Source: Hoplostethus atlanticus (lineage: Eukaryota > Chordata > Actinopteri > Trachichthyiformes > Trachichthyidae). Taken from it: a stretch of DNA of 64,000 nt. Shown here piece by piece: positions 40,001 through 48,939 of this stretch. Positions within the stretch are counted from its first letter, which is position 1. Each line of letters opens with the position of its first letter. The position numbers were made by a program, and so were the translations under genes. The notes beneath the pieces are model-generated. The model was not told the DNA's origin and did no database searches. It was given only the letters and a program-made list of their open reading frames with translations. The DNA lies in NCBI GenBank assembly GCA_034670405.1, contig JAXDDX010000220.1:326001-390000 (forward strand), given 5' to 3'.

Positions 40001-41752
40001 CAGGTTTAAATTTGAGGGCGAAAATTTCCTATATCAAAAATGATTTTCATCTGCAAAATTCTGCGCCAAATCGGTTGTCTGGCATCTATAATGTTGGATA
40101 GAAACATGGACCATAAGCACAGAAATAAGTCTGACAGTCAACAATCTCCTCCAAAATCCTATGGGGCTGATTACACATCTGCTCAGACCTCATGTTCGGA
40201 TGCCAAGGCAAAGTCTGCATCAAACATCCAATCGCTGCATGGTTCGGAGGTTAGTCTTCATTCACTCAACAGCACGGAAAGCAGCAGTCTAGGAACAAAA
40301 CCTAAGATGAAGACATAACATAGAGAAAAGCATTTAGAGGCCGATGCCTGTAAAGGTCATAAACCTCTCGGTACCTGTTTCTAGGGACAGGGATGTGGGA
40401 GGATGGGAGGGGCTGCCTCTCTGCAGGTGGTACATGCTGCCCTTGTGCTGCCTGGAAACCATTGGCCAGCTCCGCCTGTTTCCCTGGGTTCCTGATGTCC
40501 AAGTGCATGAGCCTGCCTGGCAACTGCCCGTTTATGCCTGGGCAGTGAGTGGGACTGGCCCTCTTCAGGACCCCGGTGGAACCCGTGTCTCTCTGGTCCC
40601 CCAGGCCAACACAGCCAGTCTAAAAAAAAAAGACATAAGTCAACCCATCAAGGACATTATCAGCATGCAGATGTCAACAACATTATGTCCAGAGGTTGAA
40701 AGAAGTTAATCATTCTGCCAGCAGCTTCAATGGAGTGTTTTCAAATAACAACAACCATTCAGAAGCAGTGAGTCTTGCTGGAGACATGTTTTGTGTGTGT
40801 GGAGGTTTTCAGAGGGAGAGGAGTTTAAAAGCGCTATAAGAGCTATAAAAATTAGATGTATTTGTATGACTTTTGTCTTTTTGCCAGTTTGTGTATCGAA
40901 ATTTCTAATTTAATTGGTTAAAAAAAATGAGGAATTTAGCGGCAAAGCAACATCATTATTTAGCGTTAAGCCATGCATCTTGAAAGAGCATTGGAGAAAA
41001 AACAACTCCTTTTTTTTTTTAAACTTTCGTCCTCCCCCTCAGAGCCCTGAGCTTTTTAGATACCTCCTCCTCCAGTCGCTATGGGGGAGGGAGAATGGCT
41101 ACTAGTTTGGAATCCCTGCCCCCCTTTTCTATAAACTTTGCACTTAGTAGGAGCCGCCATTAAAGCAGTTTGTATTTGACATATTACTTGCAAACGAGCG
41201 TTGACAGCAAATGGTGGATTACTAACACTTAAAAAAAATAACCGTTTCATGCAACAGTCGCTAAACACAACAGATAGTCTAGATGTGGCACCACAATAGC
41301 ATATGTCAAATGTAAAAAAGTAATAACAGCGTGTATAAGCGGTAGGCTGTGCAAGGTTTCATTATAGCATGTAATGACAGGTCAGTTACAAGCTTGATAC
41401 GATGTGTCTAGTAGGCGTATACCCGGTTGACGGAATCATGCGTACACACTAAGTACGGACAAATGACACTTACTTTTCCCATGTCGTGCAATATTCCTCC
41501 TCCCGAAGACAACACGTTTCCTTTGGGAAAGATTTTCTCGCTTGTACCTTCCGCCACAGAGCCGCCGTCCACTACGAATGTGTAAAGGACAGACCCCACG
41601 GCGGGGCCGTTTCTGCACGCCGGCATGGAACCGCTCTCCACCGTGGGGACCCAGGTGTCGCAGACCACAGCGCTGTCTGCACGGTAGTTAAAATCCGCAA
41701 TACCGAACCTTATCCCAATCGACGACTTGTCCAAAATACGTTTGGAATCCAT
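11989..41752 (-). CDS. slc2a4rg: slc2a4rg, SLC2A4 regulator / HDBP1 (complete, 9 coding exons)
   Basis: Nuclear DNA-binding protein of the SLC2A4RG (GEF/HDBP1)-ZNF395 family, known to act on SLC2A4 (GLUT4) and HTT promoters. Coding exons, 5' to 3' on minus: 41752-41474, 40619-40375, 21904-21804, 19767-19523, 16261-16161, 14602-14329, 13633-13487, 13102-12975, 12100-11989. All junctions are GT/AG and in phase, giving 543 aa. Visible blocks: HIPVPR (~170); [20 protein letters not shown] (~181-200), containing the family export-type LTSLS motif; PSTPSPPL; basic RKRK at 287-290; a C2H2 finger with C299, C304, H317, H322; SDGEEDFYY; and C-terminal [11 protein letters not shown]...[14 protein letters not shown]. 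The latter is a C-clamp with Cys 516, 529, 532, 538. Family members run roughly 390-510 aa in human, so this is slightly longer. It is convergent with zbtb46, as in human. The first 93 residues are not recognised; the ATG at 41752 is the only one suiting that exon. Confidence 0.93.
12130..12325 (+). repeat. CA-rich microsatellite cluster
   Basis: Three CA arrays (about 12132-12150, 12180-12204, 12279-12323). They begin only about 30 bases upstream of the last slc2a4rg exon, inside intron 8. Confidence 0.95.
12975..13102 (-). CDS. slc2a4rg: slc2a4rg coding exon 8
   Basis: Acceptor CTGTCCTGCAG, donor ACCAG|GTACAC; 42 codons plus two bases. It encodes [19 protein letters not shown] and [13 protein letters not shown]. 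The VRTVSL and LITPAP pieces correspond to VRSRSLSF and LIVTSPP in ZNF395. Its phase 2 end is required to bring the C-clamp exon into frame. Confidence 0.9.
13487..13633 (-). CDS. slc2a4rg: slc2a4rg coding exon 7 (Gly-Thr repeat)
   Basis: Acceptor GATGCTCCAG, donor CTACCG|GTGAGT; 49 codons, phase 0 on both sides. It encodes [12 protein letters not shown], a [13 protein letters not shown] repeat, then [16 protein letters not shown]. The VSW segment aligns with ZNF395 (SPHIYTSVSW). The repeat makes a run of six GGG triplets on the coding strand. Confidence 0.88.
14329..14602 (-). CDS. slc2a4rg: slc2a4rg coding exon 6 (acidic SDGEEDFYY block)
   Basis: Acceptor CCCTGCAG, donor TACCAG|GTAATG. It encodes [28 protein letters not shown], a proline-rich stretch and ends HIRTDHAYQ. 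Each is a recognisable family block (human [14 protein letters not shown] and DRVYQ). Confidence 0.95.
15108..15121 (+). promoter_or_regulatory. CTCF-like motif
   Basis: ACAGCAGGGGGCAG, one base off the CTCF core at its first position, in slc2a4rg intron 5. Confidence 0.35.
16161..16261 (-). CDS. slc2a4rg: slc2a4rg coding exon 5 (C2H2 finger)
   Basis: Acceptor CTGTTTCAG, donor TTGGG|GTGAGT. It encodes one complete family-type zinc finger: [17 protein letters not shown], then [12 protein letters not shown]. The spacing is C-x4-C-x12-H-x4-H. Confidence 0.95.
17313..17346 (+). repeat. (GATG)n microsatellite
   Basis: About eight GATG units in slc2a4rg intron 4, with a separate GA array at 17518-17554. 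Confidence 0.95.
18634..19047. mobile_element. MITE-like repeat in slc2a4rg intron 4
   Basis: The left end TTAAAGCTACAGTGTACAAT and the inverted right end TTAAAGGCAGTCTATGTAAT are similar terminal inverted repeats about 414 bases apart. The left end resembles a common percomorph repeat beginning TTAAAGCTGCAGT. It has no coding capacity. Recognition is from memory and partial. Confidence 0.45.
19523..19767 (-). CDS. slc2a4rg: slc2a4rg coding exon 4 (Ser-rich, RKRK NLS)
   Basis: Acceptor TTTTTTTAAG, donor CGAAAG|GTAAGG. It encodes [20 protein letters not shown], then [13 protein letters not shown] and [14 protein letters not shown], all close to human SLC2A4RG. A second AG six bases inside (CTGCAG) would keep frame and drop two residues. 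Confidence 0.94.
21804..21904 (-). CDS. slc2a4rg: slc2a4rg coding exon 3 (LTSLSTSPL region)
   Basis: Acceptor TTTTGCAG, donor ACAG|GTAACA. It encodes [20 protein letters not shown]..., nearly identical to the family segment EVMAAxxLTSLSxSP, which contains the hydrophobic nuclear-export-type motif. Phase 2 in, phase 1 out. Confidence 0.92.
22499..23190 (+). repeat. cluster of long CA arrays
   Basis: Arrays at 22499-22541, 22902-22945 and 23120-23190 in slc2a4rg intron 2. A further CA array lies at 23780-23820 and a GT array at 24092-24139. Confidence 0.95.
25321..25385 (+). repeat. teleost dispersed repeat fragment
   Basis: ATTTTAGGCATTTAGCTGTT followed by TCATCCTGAGCGACTTGCAG closely resembles a sequence common in ray-finned fish genomes (CATTTAGCAGACGCTTTTATCCAAAGCGACTTACA-like). 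Family assignment is from memory. Confidence 0.5.
29165..29223 (+). repeat. (GT)n array
   Basis: About 58 uninterrupted bases; one of the longest dinucleotide arrays in the window. Confidence 0.95.
29688..29853 (+). mobile_element. degraded tRNA-derived SINE
   Basis: A box A match TGGCTCAGAGG (29696-29706) is followed about 34 bases later by a degenerate box B, ACTTGAATCC (29741-29750). A CATCATCCCCTCTTCTGTCC segment and a tail with CAAAAAATGCC and an A-run come next, the layout of teleost tRNA SINEs. Box B is mutated, so it is probably dead. Confidence 0.55.
32997..33029 (+). repeat. perfect 12-bp hairpin
   Basis: GCCCCATCTATT and its exact reverse complement AATAGATGGGGC flank a 9-base loop. 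Confidence 0.85.
33290..33386 (+). repeat. pure purine tract (GAGG-type)
   Basis: About 97 bases of only A and G in GGAGA/GGGGA units, with mirror symmetry in parts; a possible triplex (H-DNA) former. Confidence 0.9.
33779..34262 (+). repeat. TATG/TATT satellite-like array, ~484 bp
   Basis: Irregular alternation of GTATAT, GTATTT and GTATGT hexamers. It lacks stops in several frames on both strands, which creates long false ORFs of Met/Tyr/Val/Cys/Ile. In slc2a4rg intron 2. Confidence 0.95.
35616..35678 (+). repeat. (CT)n(CA)n compound array
   Basis: CT run passing directly into a CA run. Confidence 0.95.
38607..38960. mobile_element. nonautonomous DNA transposon (MITE-like), ~354 bp
   Basis: The left end GGCCACGTCCACACTAAGCC and right end (inverted) GGCTACATCCACACTAAGCC form near-perfect 20-bp terminal inverted repeats. 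The interior repeats GTCCACACTA, GTGTGGAC and AAAACG motifs. The left flank is TTAA and the right flank TAAA, so a TTAA target site with one change is possible. No ORF of transposase size. Confidence 0.65.
40375..40619 (-). CDS. slc2a4rg: slc2a4rg coding exon 2
   Basis: Acceptor T10-AG before 40619, donor AACAG|GTACCG after 40375; 81 codons plus two bases. It encodes a low-similarity linker and ends [12 protein letters not shown], matching the PSAHIPVP segment of human SLC2A4RG. Confidence 0.87.
41474..41752 (-). CDS. slc2a4rg: slc2a4rg coding exon 1
   Basis: ATG at 41752-41750 opens 93 codons ([17 protein letters not shown]...), ending in GGAAAA|GTAAGT, phase 0. The upstream TTG-initiated extension is not a plausible eukaryotic start. 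I recognise no domain in this segment; its support is the strong donor, the phase match to exon 2 and its place just below a CCAAT-containing promoter. Confidence 0.8.
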
Positions 41753-41879
41753 ATTCAAGCAGGGCAAGTGGGGACTAAAGAAAGAAAACCAGCTTTCTAT
41801 AGATTTTAGTGCAAATTGCTGGGATTAGATACATTTATCAGGATTGTCGCGTGTTGATAGGTATTGTCCGTATCTTTAC

Positions 41880-42250
41880 CTCTATTCTAGTCTACATAGA
41901 AAGTTTTCCACCACCACCACCACCCAGGATATCCAAAAAGCCGCCCGGTCAAGAGGATAAAAGATTGTTTTGCCTCTTTCCTCCAAAAGAATGCCACGCC
42001 CCCTCCAATTCACTCCTATTGGTCCTCGCAGTACATAAACATTCCACTTTGGCACGCGTCCATCGCAATAGTCACGGTGATTGGATAGTCACAGCGTGTC
42101 AGTCATTTTTTTCTCCAAGTAATGTGGGGGGTGTGTCCTCCCAGTTTACCGGCCGGTGTCTGTCGACGACGAAGAGCCGGCGAGGACTGGGGAGAGAAAA
42201 ACAGCCTGCAGGCCTCAGCCTGCGAACTGCGCAGTTATGTTTTCGACAAT
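41880..42250 (-). promoter_or_regulatory. slc2a4rg: slc2a4rg promoter region (inferred)
   Basis: Upstream of the slc2a4rg ATG there is locally raised CpG content (for example CGACGACG, GCCGGCG). Two inverted CCAAT boxes (ATTGG on +) lie at 42018-42022 and 42080-42084, 266 and 328 bases above the ATG. A palindromic ACCGGCCGGT lies at 42148-42157 and GCCGGCG at 42176-42182. No clear TATA box is seen. The transcription start is not fixed by sequence. Confidence 0.55.
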
Positions 42251-42970
42251 TTACATCTATCAGATTATATTTTCTTGCCATTAAACATTCGAGGCTGTTT
42301 AGCGATTACGTGAATATTCACGTTGTTTTTTCCTCGATTAAAAGTTTGTCTGTTTAATTACTAGTGTAATGTTTTACCCTCACCATATGGTCTTATGGTT
42401 GACCTAGAGTTGTAAAACAGTTATTAAAAAAACGGATACTTGGCTCTGATTGGCTGAGTCACATAGTACAATATCTGATAAATGCACACCTGTGACCACA
42501 ACAGTTATATATATATATATATATATATTTATTTATTAAATATTAATGGCTTAATATCCACTTTGTTTAGTTATTGTTCAATAATTCTATAACTTGATGT
42601 AAGGATAACATTTCATTATTATAGCGCAATTTCTATTGATTAAAAGTAAAAGATCTATTGCACATTTGTGTTGTCTCTTTTATTTCAGTGTTACATTACC
42701 GCCGCTTTGTATTGTGCTTACCCTAACTCTTTAGCTGTTCTAAAATCACTGGTAAGCAGCCTCTCTTGGATTTTAGATTTGTGCATTTTGTGCAAGCTAC
42801 AAAGTTACAGAGTGAGGCTACACGTTGTTTCTTGTAGCAATAGCATGTTATAACTCTACGATGCAAGCAAAGGAGGCATAACTTTGACCCTATTTAGTTT
42901 AATTTACATCTGCAGCCTATCATGAAATCTTATGCAACACAATATGTCTAAAAGGGACAGATAAACACAC
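42251..42970. other. short lime1-slc2a4rg intergenic gap
   Basis: AT-rich, no coding exon seen; contains a TA array at 42505-42528. It separates the slc2a4rg promoter from the most likely lime1 polyadenylation site. Confidence 0.45.
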
Positions 42971-42987
42971 ACGTTTTGATGTGCCAC

Positions 42988-42993
42988 TTTATT
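42988..42993 (-). terminator. lime1: candidate distal poly(A) signal of lime1
   Basis: Minus-strand AATAAA, followed 10-25 bases downstream by CATCAAAACGTGTGTGTTT, a good cleavage and GU-rich arrangement. It would give lime1 a 3'UTR of about 3.2 kb. A nearer ATTAAA (45893-45898) and an AATAAA near 44779 are alternatives. Confidence 0.4.
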
Positions 42994-44059
42994 AGAAAAG
43001 TAAAAACTCACTTTGATATTTTATGAAGGTTAATATAAAACATTACAATCTTTTGCATATCTGCACTGTCACACTATATTTTATAATATTTATTATTTTT
43101 AAACTAAACCCTGTGCTTGAACATACAACATTGGCTACAACTGTCAGAGCAGTATTGGCCCATAATTATAAGACAATAACAAACAGTATCTGCATCTGCA
43201 TGGAACGCCTGAAACATTTTGCATCTACAAATTACAATGTGTCTGTGATAACCATCTTTTTTTTCACCAAATATACTGTATACTGTATGTTACATTGGAA
43301 CAACATCAGAACAGCAACAGACTATTTTACACATTTATATCATCATACTGTATTTATGTGTGCAATTAACATCTGCCTTGGTCAGTGTATTACAGTGTCC
43401 AACAAAATATATTAGATCAATGCTTTTCGAGAAAGAAAATGTGACACATAAAGTGACAGCCAAAGAAAAAGGATCAAGTGTGGTAGCAATTTCCAGCCGG
43501 CATTGTCTACGGGAAGCCTCAACCCCGAGCTTGTTGAGCGCCTCAGCTGTTAGCCATTTCTCATATCAGACAGTAGTTGAGCCGTTGGTGCATTGCTGAT
43601 ATCAGACTGGGGTTGGCCTGACCCACAGCCTCTGTCCCCCTCCACCCCCACATTACTCCCTCAGTCCCTCAGAACTGGACATCAAAGGCCCCTCCCCAGC
43701 ACAGTGAGGGAGAGAAGAGTAGCAGAAAAAAGAGAGGTCTGAGTTGGTTATTTGAGAATGAACAGAACTGGGGGAGGGAAGATATGGAAGGGCTGACCAA
43801 GTAGAAGCAATATGTGCTTCCTCCCCCAAACTGGCAACCGGCATGGCTCAAGGTTGCAGTGTGTGTGTACGTGTTTGTGTTTGTTCACACACAAATGCAT
43901 ATGGGGAGGAGGAGGGTCCGTAGGGTCCTTGTCCATTTGCAGTGATCCTCGTCCAGCTTTATACTGGCTGCTCTTCTTTTCCCTCCCCTACCTCTCGCTC
44001 ACTGCCGTGCTCCGCCAGAGCAGAGGATAAACAACACTCTGCCCTCAACCCCCAGCGGC

Positions 44060-44128
44060 TTCTCTCTCTCTCTCTCTCTCTCTCTCGCTCTCTCTCTCTC
44101 TCTCACTCTCATTCTCTCTCTCTCTCTC
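44060..44128 (+). repeat. (CT)n array
   Basis: Interrupted CT run below the lime1 stop, possibly in its 3'UTR. Confidence 0.95.
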
Positions 44129-45244
44129 CAAGTTGTTGCTTTGGAAAACTGAATGATGCTTTGCATCCCATGGCAAAACAATTAAACAGAATAGATTAAC
44201 AACAAGAGATCAGTTAGGTACCACAATATTTCTATTTTCATTTCCATATATCAAAGCATGCAGTTTTTTATCAAGCAGGAAAAATTGCACCGACAACATA
44301 AAAGTACTGTTTTCATGGCAGTGGCATGAGCTATTCAAACAATGGCATTGTCAGTAGGTAAGAAAAAATAAACAGTGCATTAAGAAAATACAGAGTGCAT
44401 TTAGATATGTTTTTACATACTTTTACTTGACACAGTACCATTTATACACCTTATGGAACTGATCTTTCTAACCCCTTCTTTTCTTTGCATGGGTGCTCTG
44501 GTGTCTCACCAGTGAGATCATTCTAATGCATTCTTCATCTCTCAGCCTGTGAGCAGTTTGTGTCCCTCTTCACCTCTTACTGTTGCACCCCTTTATTAAG
44601 CCTCTAATGTTGTGTTTTCTTCCTCCGTTCTTTCTTTTTTTAATGTTCCCCAAAGCTACATGGGAAAGAAATTGTTTACAATGGAACAGAATTCAGAGCA
44701 GAGGCTGAAGAAGAGGGAGGGGAGAGGGCGAGGGGCAGCCTTCCAAAGGACGCTCACTGGTGATTTTTATGCCCAGCACTTTATTTTCCTTGGATTCCAA
44801 GCCTTCTATTGCTTTTTCAACCACCAGACATAAGCCCAGGGAGCGAATCAGGACTGTGCTCAGCAAATGCCCTTTACTACACGTTACTGTGCAATTCAGC
44901 CATCAGTCATTCCTACAGCTGTCCAGTGCAATATTTCCGTGGTCATAAAATCAAATGTTTACCATGGCCAATAGAGATGATACATTAACTGCAGGATGAA
45001 GCATCCTCTGTTAATGTGGATACTTTCCGCTTCGTTTCTGTAAATAAAGCTTCTATTCTCCTCCCCTTTTTCTCTAGTAAAGCCGGACTAAAGGTCTTGC
45101 ATTGTGAAATCTGTCGCCCCTATCACTCTGTGGAAATTCCTCCACAACCCACCCCATGGCCCTGGCCTGATTTGCCCTACGTAACTCTGCCAAGTATGTG
45201 TGTGTGTGTGTTGTGGCGCAGGGAGGAGGTGTGTGTGTGTGTGT

Positions 45245-45286
45245 GGGGGGGGGTGGCGGGTGGCGGGGGGGGGGTGGGGGGGGGGA
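45245..45286 (+). repeat. G-run tract (G-quadruplex candidate)
   Basis: Follows a GT array; G runs of nine, three, ten and ten bases (approximately) separated by T or TGGC. On the lime1 sense strand it is C-rich. Confidence 0.85.
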
Positions 45287-45690
45287 TGTCATCATGCCTC
45301 ATGTTTACCAAAGTTGACATTGATTTGTTAACTAAACTTAGAAGTCATCTAATGAGTCCATTGTTGAGCCACATCAGCGCAGTGTGGAGTTATCATAAGG
45401 GTTGCATACTGATAACTGCTAATAATTATAGGGTACTGAGATGGTGAGCTGGCAGCCTAGCACATGGGTGGAATTAGGACAGGAGCTTTTCATTTAGGTC
45501 CTATTGTGTAAAGCAAAACTATAACTCATAGGCTTATGCTACAACGAAGCAGCAGAATGCTGTCTGCCCGGCAACAGGCCAGAGCAGAGAACCTGTTTCA
45601 GATGTTTGCTTAAGGAGAGCTAAGCAAAGCAAATCTCTGTGACATCCATCTGCTTATATTACATAAGCTCCCCCTCAAAGAGGCGTATGC

Positions 45691-45742
<52 letters not shown>

Positions 45743-46224
45743 GGGTGACAAGAGCTCATATCCCTCATACAGCCAGTTTCCTTGCAGAGTCTATATTTTC
45801 ATGTCTGTGTTTGTGTTTTGAACGATGCATGCACAACAACATTTTGTTTTTGTTTTTTCACGTGTTAAAGTGTGTTTTTCTTATTTTCTTTTTTTAATGG
45901 TACCATGTTCATATAAAAATAAAGATATCATGGAAAATGATACACAAACAGGTGAGTAAGGTCAGTGACATGGTAAGTTGAAGATGGATATACCAGCTTT
46001 TCCTTTGTCAGAACATATTTGGTCCTTTTGGGTTGGACTAGGCTTTGGCTGCTTCTGAGGTACAGACCAATCAAGGACCTGGACCTGAACTAAGACCCTG
46101 TTTGAACCTGATATCAACACAAAAATGGGTCCTCATGTTGTTTGTCTCTAGCGGGTCGTGTTTCTATGTACAGCAAACTCTCGGGTTCTCAGTGGGTGCT
46201 CAGCCCATGCTGCCTGTCAGCCAG

Positions 46225-46761
46225 CTACAGGCCAGTGACGTACATCTCCATCCCGTCGTTAAAGGTGAAGATGGTGGTGGTGCTGGAGCTATTGCCCCCC
46301 TGTTTTACATCGCTGATGGTCTCATAGAAGTTTTCCCCGCCAGGCAGGGCCTTCGCGGGCAGGGCGGTGGGTCCTGACTCCTGAGGTGCCCCCGGTGCTG
46401 CCGGCTGCTGCTGCTGTTGCTGAGACTGCTTCTTCCTCTTCAAAGTGGCGCTGCCCCCAACTGTGCTGTTATTGGTTCCCGCCTGCTCACGTTTCCGGTG
46501 GGTGTCGATAGTAGCGTACGCGGGATCAGACTCAGCCACCGCGCTGGTGGGCCAGGACCTGTCCCCTACAGGCTCATAACAGGGCTCCTCCTGGGATCGG
46601 GCCTGGCCCTGGACCCCTCGACCTCGGCCCCGGGAGCCCCCGTTCCCTCTCCCACTGCCATTCTCCCCACCAAAGGAGCGAGGGAGGGTCTTTGCTCCGT
46701 TGTTTTCCATGGGAGGTTTCTTCTTCAGGGGTTTACACACGGTGGAGTAGGTGTCTGCAAT
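46225..46761 (-). CDS. lime1: lime1 coding exon 8 (C-terminal Tyr motifs, stop)
   Basis: Acceptor GTTTTCAG before 46761; stop TAG at 46227-46225; 178 codons. It encodes IADTYSTVCKPLKKKPP, a GRGRG stretch, CYEPV, PAYATIDT, a six-Gln run, GGENFYETISDVKQGG and the end MYVTGL. Confidence 0.94.
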   Translation of the reverse strand: MADTYSTVCKPLKKKPPMENNGAKTLPRSFGGENGSGRGNGGSRGRGRGVQGQARSQEEPCYEPVGDRSWPTSAVAESDPAYATIDTHRKREQAGTNNSTVGGSATLKRKKQSQQQQQQPAAPGAPQESGPTALPAKALPGGENFYETISDVKQGGNSSSTTTIFTFNDGMEMYVTGL

Positions 46762-48893
46762 CTGAAAACACACAAGAAGAGGAAAAACTAGGGTATGGTG
46801 TCAATTGGACTACAGTACAACTCTATGCAATACTCCATGGGTCACAGTTACTGAAATAGAAGGTGATTGTTGTTTAGCTAATAACCTTATTTAAAAAAGT
46901 GATCATCTTTAACCACAACTGACACATACACATGCAATAATGTGTCATGTGCCTCAGGTCTTAAGGTGTCATATGTCTGAGTTTATGATGTACAGACTCT
47001 GTGTCTGTCTGCACGCTTGCAAGACATCTAGATACAATATGAGAGCATGAGAGTAATCATATACCGCTGCTAATTTTGTGTGTGCAAATGAATGTGCGCG
47101 CGCATGGACGTGCATGTGTGTGTGTGTGCATGTGAATGCGCGCGCGTCGAAGCTCTGTGCAGTAACCTGACCTATTTTGACCAGGCAGGATAAGACAGAG
47201 TAAACTGTGTTATCAGTCTGCTGAGGTCTAAGCACAGAGGCAGAGTTACCTAAGCACTGGATGGACCAGTTAAAATTTCACCACAACTGCTTTGGCCACA
47301 GATCAGCAGGGTATGGTGTGAAAGATCTGGATGACAGCCAACGTACTGAAACAGCCCGCTCAATGGTGTTTACTACTGCTCTTAATGGACTTTGCTCGGA
47401 GGGGAAAAATCTGACATTTACTATGATTGAAGCATATGTAGGTGTTTTTGTGAGTGTAGTTGTGTGTGCATGTGTAGTTTTCTGTGTGTGTGTCTGTACA
47501 TGCATACACATATTTGTGTCTGTGTGTGCTCCCTGTGACATCTTGCATCCACAACTGAAAGGCATGCACAAGGTCTTCAGCCAAACCGACACTGTGACCT
47601 CTCTGGCATTTCTGTGTCGAAATTCCATAAGGGGAACACTAGTGCAAAGGATTGTGGGACATGGTCATGTTTACCTTCCGTGTTCACATCTAGATCAATA
47701 GCTCAGTTCTAGTGGCCCTGAGAAACACTGCCTCTATAAATAGGCACACCCCCCCCCCCCACCCCCCCACCCCCAACACACAAACACACACAGGTCATGT
47801 TTTTTTTCTTTCCCCCAAAAGCTGAAACCTGAGGGCATAAAGACAACGGGCTGGACTGTTTATTGTGTGTCCATTCACCTTACCTGTATTGACATTTAGC
47901 ATTACAATACAATAGTGTTAGGATGAACTGCCTTTTAAATTCAAACAATATGACATCCATTAGGTTGGGGAAATATAATATATGTATATATATACATACA
48001 TACATACATATATATAATATATGTATATATTATAATATAATATATACTATATATATATATATATAATATATGTGACTTGTATCCTGAAGATGTCTCTCTC
48101 TCTCTCTGACAGACCTCAAACCACACACATACCCTGCCCCCAAAAATCTCTTGTGTGACCCTTGCCTGTGCTACAAGTGTGTGCTTACAACGTGCAGTGT
48201 GTGTGAGTGTATGTGTGCATGTGTGTGCACTTGTGTGCAGAGCGTTTGCAGCTCTCTGCAGCAGAGGAAGGAAGTCACAAGATGATGGGGATTTCAAAAC
48301 TGGGCTGCAGCTGTTGAGGAAGCCTGCGCATTGTATGTTTTCTTTTCTCCTCCACTCTGCTCCTCTCTGTTCGTTCTCCTCTGATACTGTTTTAACTCTC
48401 TGTTCAGACAGAGGGTTTGGAAAGTCACATTTAATTTCAGCATACAGTCAATATCCATGGAAACACAACAGCATGCATGACTGATGCATCTGTGTGTGAT
48501 CAACTCCATGAATAGCAAATACGCCACAAGTTTCCAAATGCTCGGTGAGCAGTCGGTATTCATTGAGTAAGACATGCTTTGTGCAACGTGATTGGTTGGA
48601 GGGAGGCAGCGCCTCCTCATAGCAAGGAAGGGAGTGGAGGAAAAGGAGAGAGGGCCAGAAGAGGCGGAGAGGAGATTTAGGTAGGAGTGGAAACTCAACA
48701 CCTTTTACCGACTGCAACTGACAAACTCCAGAGGATATGGACATGTTAGGGCAACAACAAACTCTCACACTAAAAAACACAGCAACTACGGGAGGGAAAA
48801 AGATTGGTTGAGAAAAAAACAGAAAAGTTAGGGAGAGAAAGAAAGAGAGAGAGAGACACAGAGAGAATATACCACCACAGGATCTGGCTGTGG

Positions 48894-48939
<46 letters not shown>

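Larger units (their letters stand above)
21905..40374 (-). other. slc2a4rg: slc2a4rg intron 2 (18.5 kb, repeat-rich)
   Basis: No exon-like sequence was recognised between coding exons 2 and 3. The intron carries at least ten CA/GT arrays, GA/CT arrays, a 480-bp TATG/TATT array, a degraded tRNA-type SINE, a MITE-like element, a purine tract and a perfect hairpin, each listed separately. All open frames here sit on repeats or lack splice support. Confidence 0.8.
42994..46224 (-). other. lime1: lime1 3'UTR / 3' flank (no gene seen)
   Basis: No credible coding exon below the lime1 stop. The interval holds a CT array (44060-44128), a G-run tract (45245-45286), a GT/TA array (45694-45742) and AT-rich single-copy sequence. 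The whole or only the right end may be 3'UTR, depending on which poly(A) signal is used. Confidence 0.45.

Noticed and set aside
42099-42313. Short divergent ORFs at the CpG-rich promoter
   Set aside because: No homology or splice structure; expected by chance in CpG-rich DNA.
41809-42357. 182-aa + strand ORF over the slc2a4rg promoter
   Set aside because: It is the longest non-repeat frame outside genes, but shows no recognisable motif, has a poor start context and overlaps the promoter; low stop density from raised GC explains it.
43023-43415. 130-aa + strand ORF
   Set aside because: AT-rich, hydrophobic by composition, antisense to the likely lime1 3'UTR; no family recognised.
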